From NCBI GenBank assembly GCA_028023455.1, contig JAQFVV010000152.1, forward strand, positions 2,418,001 through 2,482,000: a stretch of 64,000 bases of DNA, written 5' to 3'. A program made the position numbers and the translations under genes. Numbering within the stretch: the first letter of the stretch is position 1; each line of letters starts with the position of its first letter. Below, one piece after another: positions 38,613 to 48,913 of the stretch. A model generated the notes under the pieces. It did no database searches. It was given only the letters and a program-made list of their open reading frames with translations, and was not told the DNA's origin. This stretch comes from Epiperipatus broadwayi (lineage: Eukaryota > Onychophora > Udeonychophora > Euonychophora > Peripatidae).

Positions 38613-39417
38613 CTTGATGTATATAGTGAAATTAAATTCTTAAAAATTGCATTAATATTTCTTAAGGCTAAGCGCTTTCAGAGCTTTCATCTCCATATTC
38701 ATAGCCTTCAACCATAATAATTTATGCAAATCTATGCAAGCTCATTTATATTGTGTATCTCTTTGAAATAGAAAAGCATGTATCCTTCCTGTTTATTGCC
38801 TTCATATCTCTTGCTATATGCCATGCTTCTTTAACCTTCCTTTTGACATCATTTCTTTCAGTGGAAATTATTCTAGCACTTGCAGGTTCAAATTCATGAT
38901 TAGCCACTTTTTGGTGGTCCACAAACACTGAGCTACCTTCATTTATGCTTAATACTCTTTTGTATAAGTATGAGCCACTATTGTTTATAGTGGCCCGAGT
39001 CTCACCATAGTATACGGCTCCACAATTTTCCTGAGGGCATTTCATCTTGTACATCACATGAGTGTTGATTGTAGGTCAATTTTGTCCTTAGAATTGTTAA
39101 TAATTCTATTGGTGTTGGGAGGGGTTCGAAAACCTACTGTGAATTCATTTTGTAATTTTTTGACTAGTTCTCTTGCAATATTAAGTATGTATGGCAGACA
39201 TATATGTTGTTTTTTGTCCTTGCTTGGTTTGGTTATATTTTCATAAAATGTTTTCTTTTATTGATGGTTACTAAATCAATATAAATGAGCTTGCATAGAT
39301 TTGCATAAATTATTATGGTTGAAGGCTATGAATATGGAGATGAAAGCTCTGAAAGCGCTTAGCCTTAAGAAATATTAATGCAATTTTTAAGAATATAATT
39401 TCACTATATATGTCAAG
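38613..39417 (-). mobile_element. PLE remnant enclosed by 140-bp inverted repeats
   Basis: Arms 38613-38752 and 39278-39417 are nearly perfect inverted copies (for example GCGCTTTCAGAGCTTTCATC on the left, complement on the right). The 525-bp interior is almost filled by a decayed PLE connector and GIY-YIG region on the minus strand. PLEs can be flanked by pseudo-LTRs in inverted orientation, so the arms may belong to the element. Alternatively a foldback element captured the fragment. Confidence 0.65.
38746..39240 (-). pseudogene. PLE GIY-YIG endonuclease fragment
   Basis: On the minus strand the downstream frame reads VMYKMKCPQENCGAVYYGET, a PLE-type GIY-YIG start (family VYxIPC..C...YIGET) with the two cysteines. 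It is followed by FEPASARIISTE and RKVKEAWHI, matching the usual order of the domain. Upstream, in another frame (about 39058-39240), lies LPYILNIARELVKKL and VGFRTPPNTN, the linker between RT and nuclease in PLE proteins. A frameshift separates the two near 39060. The RT domain is absent. This element differs clearly from the PLE at 22.9 kb. Confidence 0.75.
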
Positions 39418-42400
39418 CATATTAAATTTTACATAATTATTATTATTATTAATTATAATATGAATAAAATTTTCAAGAGAATGCTGGTGTATAAGAAGAT
39501 ACAGGTACCTTATAATATTAGCTAGACTTGGGTCGTAATGTAATATCTGTTGTTATATTTTATATTGGAGAAAGGTTGCATTAAGTAAATTAATTTATAA
39601 ACCCCATAAACCTGTTATATTTAACTTATTTTATGTTTTATTTGTCCTTATTCTCATGTCTCACATTATTCAATCATAAGATGTCCCGGGTGGATAATTG
39701 AATAATCAAGGAATATTCTCTCAATTGTGCTTAGTAAATGTTATATAGACTTTGATGGTTGTTATATCATGCAACAAAGCAATCTTGTGGTATCAATAAT
39801 TCTAAACTTTATTTGTTAATTGAGGTTTGCTCCTAACTAAAAACTGAAACTTTAACGTATAATATAAGCTAGACGAAGTAGCAAGTATGCCACTAAGAGA
39901 TGCAATAGTCATATTTTTATGAAATTATAGATTTATATTGGATTGACATGACTACTAGGTAAACAATTTCTTGTTCTTATAAGGATTAGACCAATTTTAG
40001 GAATGATATTGCTAATGAACTAATTGTCACTGTGAGAAAAGATTAGACATAAAACATTCTTATTGACCTATAATTAATAGTAGTCATTGAATGAAGATTG
40101 TACAACCCTCTTGAATAGTGTTTTGTATTTGAATAATTTTATTGTCCATACACATACTCATAAGCCAAGATTAGATTATTTAAAGAGAACAAATAATAAT
40201 ATTTGTAATTATTTACAAACTTTTGATATTACAAGTACATTTATTGTTCACTAATATTTTGTTGTTTTGTTTTATACAACTGTTATTAATAATCAAGTAA
40301 TTGTTATATTTATAATATGGTTGTTAGTCATTACTGAAATTATCATCTTTTACACATTAATGAAATAAAAGAGATCATACTTCCACTTTATTAAATAATT
40401 TACTTTATTAAATCCACTGGCATCATGTTATTTTCATCTCTAGCTATTACAATGCAACATTTCAATAAGGTACAATAAAATTTCTTTGATACGTTGATCA
40501 TACCTGGAATAAGTTAATTATAATTAAAATTTTATATTTTTTAAAGGAATAATTTAATTAGATTTAGTTACGAACCCTGAGAAAATTAATTGATTTAAAC
40601 TTACCTTTAATTTGGGAATGAAAGATATAACTGCTAGCCACATCTGAATAAATACTTTTATCTTTGTGCATATAACATATTAAGATTATTCTATAAAAGT
40701 ATCCTAAGGTATTATAATAATCACATATCATAATTTTATACAACAATTATTAGTTATTAGAGGGAAAAAAACAAATCTCAAATGCATTCCACACTAACGC
40801 ATTCGTCTCAACCCATAGTCTTTTCCCAAATTACAATCTGAGCCTTAGGTTACAATATATCAATACATACACATATAGGATTATCATGAATATTATCCAC
40901 AACTTAAATATTTAATTTCAAATTAATGAAAATATCAGATGAAAGTATTAGAATGAGAATTCTAATAACAACACGTCTTTATTTAATGGCAAATCAGATT
41001 TGAAATTCTATTGGAGATGTAAATTTATATCCCTGTCATTTTATGAAAATTATTAGGACATATAATGTGACTGGTGAAAATATTTTGGAAATAATATGGC
41101 AAGAATTTGATTACAGCATTAGCATATGTAAAATTATATGTGAGGTCTAAAGAAAAAACTACGTTAAACAGTTGATTTAAAATAGAATGTTAAATTAGTT
41201 ATGGTAAAGTGATAAATTCAAGAGATCAGGTTCCTCTATTGATTCCCATTGGAAAACGTTTTTTTTTTAAAAAATACTTTGTCAATTGAGAGGAACTATA
41301 GTGTTTAGTCCATTATTTTAGTTTTAGGAAGTCATATAATATGTATCAATCAAACATTTACTAATTATATATTATCATTTATTAGTTTAACCAATACAAT
41401 AATTATAAGAAAATTAAATTATAAAAAGTATTTTCATTTGTTTTAAAAATTGATTTCACGTTTTCTTTATATATGTGTGTATATAGACAATATAAAAATA
41501 GGAAAGAGAAAATAATAGAAATAGGAATCTATAAAACAAAACAATTTCAAGGACAAAAATATCATTAAAAAAAGAAAAATCAGACGGCAAAATATTTTTT
41601 ATTTATTTTCTTTTATCGAATGTAACGCCGCAATTTTTTGATACATTAAATAATGTGACAATTATGTAATCCTAAACAGATTACTAATAGTTGAAAGTAA
41701 AATAATATAAATATTGAGTAATTTAATTATCATTTTAACAAAAAATTTGATATCAAAACTTTAATGGCTGACTTTTGTCTTATATATATATATAAATTAT
41801 ATGATTCATTTAATGATTAGAATTCAGAAGAAAATATTGAAATTGATTGTTGCGCCTGCTTTTTGATATTATTCAATTTTTTGATATTTTCTTGTACAAA
41901 CAACATCTTTGCAGGTACATACCTAAAAAAAAAAAAAAAAAGGGGGGGGGGGGAGAAAATTATACACATACGTAAAAAAAATATTTAACTTAAGTATGTT
42001 GTTAATTTGAAATAAATTATCAAAGATGATAAGATAATTAGGAAAGTACTTATATAGTCATATTAGAATAAATTATTCAAAGCATAGAAAATAGCAAATT
42101 ACAATTCCTTTATTCTTGGGCACAATATATATATATATGTGTGTGTAAAATATGGATAAAATAACTACGCAATTATCATCAATTACTTGACATCTTTTTA
42201 AAATAGTAAATAAAATAAAAAAATTGTATAGTTATTTGCTCAGGAGATCACAACACATCCAAGCATCAGTGGCTGAGTTCGTTTGAAACAATTTTTTTTT
42301 TTTTAATTTCTGTGACTCAATTGAGAATCGATCCTATAACATTTAACGTTGAGATGACCATTGATAGGTGTTTTTTCCACTAAAACAATTTATTCTAGCA

Positions 42401-42869
42401 TTTCAATTTTAGAATTTCATTATGAATCTTAATGAGATCTCAAATTAAAATACTAATAATACTTCATATAAAACTAATAGAAAAACTACTTTCTGGAAGA
42501 TAAAGAATCATAAATGGATACTGCATATGTGTGTGGGTATATTGAAATTTCTCTACATTTCACAGCAGTGATCTTCTTCGCAGTCCACAGATCACTATTA
42601 TAATCACGAGACAATACAAAAAAAACCTATAACCAATTTTTGACTTTTAGCTTTCATACAGAAAAGCAGTTTAATCGTTCTCTTTCCAGCACACAGACGG
42701 GGCACAATTTGTTGGAATGTGAAAACTTCTAAACTCTAAAGACTACGATAATTTATTTTTATTTTTTATTAATTATTTACTTTACATTTGTAAATAACCC
42801 TTTATTGGCAAACAAAACTATCAACAATCTTAATAGTTTTACAGCTACACAAACAAATAAAAATTGTTT
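39418..42869. other. AT-rich non-coding DNA
   Basis: No gene could be supported. Contains small AT and GT microsatellites (for example 42126-42147). Confidence 0.5.
41925..41953. repeat. Adjacent poly(A) and poly(G) runs
   Basis: About 17 A bases are followed directly by about 12 G bases. Such homopolymer blocks are error-prone, so the exact length is uncertain. Confidence 0.9.
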
Positions 42870-42873
42870 CTAT

Positions 42874-45566
42874 TGAAACAGTAAGATCTGCTTTGCAGAT
42901 CTTCGTTTCACCTTTTCTCACCTACTTCCTACCCTCATACCTTAGTTTGAACCCCAATCTATCGTAGTGTGTCTGCAATACACTTATATACCGAAAATCC
43001 CGCCTAATTTTAAACCACGAGCACAATGCTCGTATTATATATATAACTTATTCCCAAATAAAATAAAATATTATGAATTATGTATTTGTTCACATAATTT
43101 ACATTTATTAAAAAGTAAGTTATATAAGTCGTAATTGCGCACACACTATGATATCCATTTTAAAACATATCAAAATTATAAGTTGTTAGTTATTTTGTTT
43201 GGATCTATTTACAAATATATTACCGTCGTAATATATTTTGATTTAAAATAAAATTTATTTAGTAAATATTCGTTTAGTAGATAGATTCAAATATTACAAT
43301 TTAAAATAAAATAATTTTCGTTTTATTTAATAAAAATCATCCCAAATATTTCTGTTAAAATAAATGAGGGACAATAGTTTAATTATATAAGTTTATCTAA
43401 AAACAGCAGCTGTCCACTTAAGTTTTCTTTAATTAGTAGCAGTAATTTTAATTAAATCTAGTTTGTAAATCGAATGTCGACGTGGAAGTTAACAAAAGAA
43501 ATTAATTAATGTTGAATTCCTTTAGACATTCGGATAGATTTAATTACAGCAGATAAGTCCAATAATTTTGTACGCTCCAAGGCAAGTCTATTGTTAAATT
43601 TTACTATAAAAAGGATGGTTTTCTTTTGTTCTCCATTCTAAGCTTTTAAAGAATTCTGAGTTGTCTAAAGGTTTCTGAGTTGTTCTAAGATTCTAATAAT
43701 TTGCTAACCTTGACATGTCCGAGTAGAGGCGTTAAGATGACTATGTCCCCTCGGAATAGCCAGCCGCTGCTCCATACCATCAGAAGTTATCACACGGACC
43801 CCGGAACTGCTGCTGCCACTGCCAAAATATGAGCATTCCAGATTTTGCTGCTGAATTATAAAACCTGCCGAACATCTACCTGCAAATGCGTTTCCAGAGA
43901 TAACCCAAATTAACCCAAGAGCTCTTGTGATTCCTAACTAACATGCTATAGCTATTTAACATTGTTTTCTTATATTTCACAACTTCATTATGTAGTTCTT
44001 TCATGTATTTAAATATACTCAACATTTTGCTCTCTATCCTTGGGTTAATATTTTCTATTTATAAAGCTTTCTTTTATTTTATTATGATAATGTGTCAGAA
44101 TCGTCTTTGACCGAGTGAACTATTCCCTCTATTGAAAGTAAGATGCCGCTATTAAGGCATATTTTAAATTTATAATTTTCCAATTTTATTATCTTGCAAA
44201 TCACTCGTTCGAGGGCGATTCTTTTCTTTAATGTAATATAATCACATAGTTTAAAATCTACATGCTATTGATTTTAATCTAATATAAGAGTATGTGCGAA
44301 GTCAATGATTTAAATGTGTCCCCAAATGCATGATTGCGTATATAAATCTATACTTACTTTTCAAACCCGCAAGCATGCATTTTCCTACTTTAATTACCGT
44401 GTTCTACTTTCATTATAAAGTTCATCATTGATGTCGAGAATGTGCGGACCCTCTTAAATGAATTTCGGGGAATTTGATTGGGCATTTCTCTTAATCCTAG
44501 TAAAACCCATTTAGTATGTTTTTATATACACTAGTCTCGTATTGCTGGTACATGAATTGGTTGTTGAGACAGCTTTGTTTTATTTTTCCAAGGATTCTTT
44601 ACACGGCTAAGGCCGTTCTCTCCACGCTTACGGTTTCCAGGCAGAGGGTGTCCCAAATGACACCCCTGGGAATTAAACGCAATCGTCACACAATCGCTAA
44701 GTTTTGGCTGTTTGTCAAAATACTTTCCTACGGGTTAGCGGCGAGATGCCCTCCGTAATTATTCCGGATCTTCAATATTGTTTCATTTTGTATTTATTTT
44801 ACACAGCATCCGTGACTTAAACGAGTCACACCCTCCAACTTTATAAATTCACTACCAGCAATACTGACCTCCCAATACAAATCTATTATTATTATTCTCA
44901 AATAAATGCTTTGATCCCATTCCCATGCTTGCTTAGTAAGCTTTAGTCCGTACTATTCTCAAAATCAATAAATATTTTACAACATTTAATTTCAAATATT
45001 GTCTTAAACTTGTCTATTTACTCAAAGCACCTCGCACGTGTTCCTATCTTGTCAAGCACATTATCGTAACGCTATTAGCCCGAGGAATAGAATATATCAC
45101 TCTGTTTTAAAACCTTTTGTCATTACTGAAATATAAATGCCAACAATTATTTAATACGCATCCTTGTCTCATATAAGCAGACAGTGGTGTTATATATTTA
45201 TATAAATAAATTGTGTGAAATTATTTAAAACTAAATTTTATCTCTTATTTTATTTGATTCCTATCACTGTCTCGGTCTATATATATATATTTTCTGCATT
45301 TCTTTTATAAATCCATAGACGTTAATTAGCCACCCAAACTTATCTTAGTATAGAGTCTTTTGTTTCTACCTGACCACCAGGCACCGGTAAAAGGTTATAC
45401 TAGTTGTAGCATCAGATGCGTTATCACATAGGTGGCGCTGTGAAATTTGGACTTTAGATTCGAACTTAGTATATCTAGAAGGCAACCCCTCCTAGAATGT
45501 TCAGTTTAATGTCTGGGGTTTGAATTATGCAGTGTGTTAGCGAGATAGACGATTCTGACCGTTACA
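42874..45566 (+). mobile_element. Probable solo LTR (2.7 kb) of the long-LTR family
   Basis: The right end, read on the minus strand, begins TGTAACGGTCAGAATCGTCT, matching the terminus of the LTRs at 48914 and 10502. The other end starts TGAAACAGTAAG. Both ends are flanked by CTAT (42870-42873 and 45567-45570). A perfect short inverted repeat AGATCTGC/GCAGATCT lies ten bases inside the left end. The left boundary rests on the TG dinucleotide and the 4-bp duplication alone and is less sure than the right. No convincing coding sequence. Confidence 0.55.
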
Positions 45567-45570
45567 CTAT

Positions 45571-46389
45571 ATATAGTGATTAATAAACTCAGTGAAATCT
45601 TTCAAATATACATGATTTTATAATAAAAAAAAATATTAATCAGATATAAAGTTAAACTATAAACAAAATGTCCTCAATTATAAAAGTTATTCTATGTAAG
45701 GTTGTATCTATATGTTAATGTTTAATAAATAATTTTGTATTTATAGTGTGTGCTTACTTATTAAATGTATGCAGTAATTTAAATTCAGCATTCTTCAATA
45801 TTTAGATTCTTCCATGTAGGAATGTTAATGCATCTAACTAATTTACCAAATCTCCATAAATAGAAATCTGATAACCAAAAAATATTGTCAGTCTTTATTA
45901 ATTAACCTTCAGACAGTGTGTTCAGCTATTATGGTCCAATAAAAACTGTCACAAGTTATAGTTCTGTTTTATATCATATATAATATGAGTCTGAGTTAGA
46001 TTGACTAGGAAATATAATCATGTTTTTCGAAAAATATATTTATTAAACTAATCAAAGAGGAGTATGTATAGTATAAATGACTCAAATCCTCTTTAGTAAC
46101 TGGGATCTATATAAATATAATAAAATAATACAGATGAAAAAGCTTTGATTGGTGCAATGGCTTCCCAACATAGAACTTTGACCAGGTACAATGACATTCC
46201 AACATGGGACTTTGACTTGGTACAATGGACCCAAGTGAGGCTATGAAAAATAACTCATAATCTGAGATCAGTCGTAATTATTTTTAAGAAGAAAAAGACA
46301 CAAATGTTTTTTTTTTGTTTGTTTGTCAGTTGTAAGAGTGTTTATGCAGTTAATGTGTTTTTTTAGCAGGGCAGTGAAGTAAGCAAATA
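45571..46389. other. Non-coding DNA
   Basis: AT-rich. It includes the 34-bp tandem repeat given separately. No gene seen. Confidence 0.5.
46153..46229. repeat. 34-bp tandem repeat, ~2.3 units
   Basis: Units start at 46153, 46187 and 46221 (TACAATGAC or a variant) and contain CCAACAT and ACTTTGAC. Confidence 0.7.
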
Positions 46390-46637
46390 GACGGTGAAAT
46401 TAAAAATCATAGAGCAAAAGTATCAGCAAGAGAATGGGGGATTGGTGAGTGTAATTAAACAGTTTAAAATAGAGCTAAAAAATCAATTTAAAAAAAAAAG
46501 ATAATTGTTTTTAATTTTTACCAAAAAATAAAGTCAGTACAATATATATATACATATAGGAATTATTAGCAGAAAATAAAATAAAAATAGTATACTGGAA
46601 TATAAGATTAAGAAGCGGGAAGACAATTAGAGACAGG

Positions 46638-47530
46638 ATGTCAGAAGACAGCGATAAAGAAACAAGAGGGTAATGCACCAGTAATACTGGAAATGTTTAA
46701 GGAGTGAATGAAGCAATTGAAGATCAAAATGATGGAATTAAAGGCAGAAATGAAAGAGAGCCAAAAGGCCTCCAAAGAGAGAAAGTTAAAGAGGCTCAAC
46801 ATGATAATCAAGATGAGACAGTAGAATAAATAATTTGGAGGAAAAAGTTGAATGGATTGGATCAGAGATGGATGACTTCAAGAACGAAAATATAAAGAAA
46901 ATGCAAAGTATGGGAAGATAGAGGAAGAAAATAGAGTGTAACATGAACATCAAGACTTTAGTGGATGATAAAATATTAATTATGTTTATGTCACATATAA
47001 ACATTTAGAACAGGCAAAACTCCATATAGTAATGCCACTCAGTGCCAGCCAGAATAATCAATGGATGCCAGAAGGCTTGTGTATAAAATCCCCATCTAGT
47101 GGCTACTCATCCAATATCCCCAGACTAGTTTCTGTCAGTGAGGAGCCTTGGATTTGAGAGCACTGCACCAAATCTAGGTGCAGTGCTCTCAGAGCCAAGG
47201 CTCCTCACTGACGAAGGCCACAAGCCAGAAACTAGTCTGGGGATATTGGATGAATAGGCACTAATGGGGATTTTATGCACAAGTCTTCTGGCATCCACTG
47301 ATTACTCTGGCTGGCACTGAGTGGCACTATTGTATGGAGAGTTTTGCCTGTTTTAATAACAGTTATGTGCAAGCACAAGAAATGGTGATCATGAGATGTT
47401 TAGTGATAAACATTTAGGTGAAAAAACCATTACCAAAACCCATGAGTGGTACGATGATGGGGAAAATTATGATGAAGAATGGAAAGAACACTTTACAAGT
47501 GCAAGTGCCAACCTAATAGTTAAATAAAAT
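46638..47530 (+). pseudogene. Decayed charged coiled-coil frame, possibly LINE ORF1
   Basis: From ATG at 46638 (MSEDSDKETRG) several frames together give Lys/Glu-rich helical sequence: LKIKMMELKAEMKESQKASK, then NLEEKVEWIGSEMDDFKNEN. This fits the N-terminal coiled coil of a LINE ORF1 or a gag-like protein. Stops and frameshifts are frequent. The 397-bp foldback at 47009-47405 interrupts it. Beyond the insertion an open stretch follows (KTHEWYDDGENYDEEWKEHF) to a stop near 47527. I cannot assign the family. Confidence 0.4.
47009..47405 (+). mobile_element. SINE-like foldback insertion with 12-bp TSD
   Basis: Flanked by perfect ATAAACATTTAG copies (46997-47008 and 47406-47417). The body is a palindrome centred near 47175: GGCAAAACTCCATATAGTAA on the left pairs with the GGAGAGTTTTGCC end at ~47340, and GGTGCAGTGCTCTCAGAGCC has its complement in the left arm. 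A 50-bp unpaired tail (GTGCAAGCACAAGAAATGGT...) extends the 3' side. A 12-bp TSD points to retroposition more than to a cut-and-paste transposon. Relatives lie at 37473-37645 and 17467-17665. Confidence 0.7.
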
Positions 47531-47933
47531 TATAGTAATGGCAGCAAAGTTATGAAACTGATTTTCTTACAAAATAAATTTTGCCACAGGAAATTTAAAA
47601 GTAAAAAAAATATGGTATCAAACCAAAAAGAATTCATGTTGTACAGTTCAAAAAAAAAAAAAAATTAAAATTAGAGGCAGACATGATATAAATGATCCAT
47701 TCCAGCAGGAAAATGGTCAGATATTTTCAGGTCACCCCAAATGACACTTTCCATTGTTGAGCAAATACCTGGAAAGAAGTAAAAACTAAAATTTAGATGG
47801 TAAAGGGCAGCTTGAACCCTGAAGACCGTGAATCTGTCCAATGGAAAAAGAAACTGGATATATGAAATAACAATAACTACTTATATGTCTTTTGAAAACA
47901 TAAGACATGTAGAATTAATAATGACATTTAGAA
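47531..47933. other. Non-coding DNA between the coiled-coil relic and the LINE
   Basis: Possibly further decayed reading frame of the same relic, for example RGRHDINDPFQQENGQIFSG near 47670-47735. This is too broken to annotate as a gene. Confidence 0.35.
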
Positions 47934-48913
47934 AGATGATAATGATGATGATGATAATAATAATAATAATAATAATAATTCAATTCAATATCCATTTATT
48001 ATGTGCATTTCAACATTTACACTTTAACAGAAATACACAATAAAAAATAATAATAATAACAATGATAATAATTAAAATTAAAACAAAAACACAATTATAA
48101 TCAAATACAAGCTAAATACATAAAATTATATATACATATATGTTCATAATTATACATTTAGTTGATTTTTAACATTCATCACAAATTGATCGCAAAAAAT
48201 ATCAATATTATTAAAAGTTAGATTATATAACTGATTTACCAAAGAAAGTATTTTTACATATACTAATCTTGAAAGTTTGCATTTCTCTTAATAAACGACA
48301 AGGTACTTTCAATTCTATTTTTGATATACAGTTACTGACATCAATTTTCCCATCAATCAAATTTTTCAGTAATATCATATCCTTCAACATTCTCCTTTCT
48401 TTCAATACTGTTTTAACAATGTGACATTCACCCATTATTAATTTATTAAATCTTTTTTCAATATTATATATTTTAGACTGAATATTAATCAGATTGAAGT
48501 TCCATATACAAGAATTATATTCTAAAACTGTAACAACAAGAGAAAAAAATAACCAATATTTTATGGAAATAGATAAATCTCTCCCATATCTCAAAATACA
48601 GCCCATCTTTCTGTATGCTCTATTAATAATACATTTAATATGCACATTAAAAGTAAAATTGCTACAAAATATAATTCCTAAATCAGATACAGTCTCTTTA
48701 TATTTAATAACACCATTTTCAATTTTATATTGATAAACAGATTTTTCAGTTTTATTAGTATAGGAAACAATGCATGTTTTATATAATGTTAATCTCCATA
48801 TTGTTATACCTACACGATATAATAAAACTACCTATATCCTTTTGAACCTCAATATGATCACTATAAGTAATAATTCTTTTAAATAACTTACAATCATCAG
48901 CATAAGTAAGTAT
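47934..48913 (-). mobile_element. LINE, 3' half (interrupted at 48913/48914)
   Basis: Minus-strand non-LTR retrotransposon. The 3' end reads AATAAATGGATATTGAATTG and then (ATT)n at 47934-47979, a polyadenylation-type signal followed by the short tandem tail typical of several LINE clades. The other part of the element is at 58172-58690, displaced by the 9.26-kb LTR insertion. Confidence 0.8.
48223..48913 (-). pseudogene. LINE reverse transcriptase, C-terminal part
   Basis: Reading down from 48913 the frame gives three residues and then YADD (48893-48904), the catalytic motif C of reverse transcriptase. After a frameshift near 48800 it continues with thumb-region sequence (TCIVSYTNK, VSDLGIIFCSNFTFNVHIK) and AYRKMGCILR, FFSLVVTVLEYNSCIWNF, IEKRFNKLIMG. 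These are hallmarks of the post-RT domain of Jockey/CR1-like LINEs (family: LV.P.LEY.S..W...). It stops at 48223. Confidence 0.8.

Noticed and set aside
38613-39417. Simple foldback MITE
   Set aside because: The interior encodes a recognisable PLE GIY-YIG domain, so a plain non-coding foldback does not explain it.
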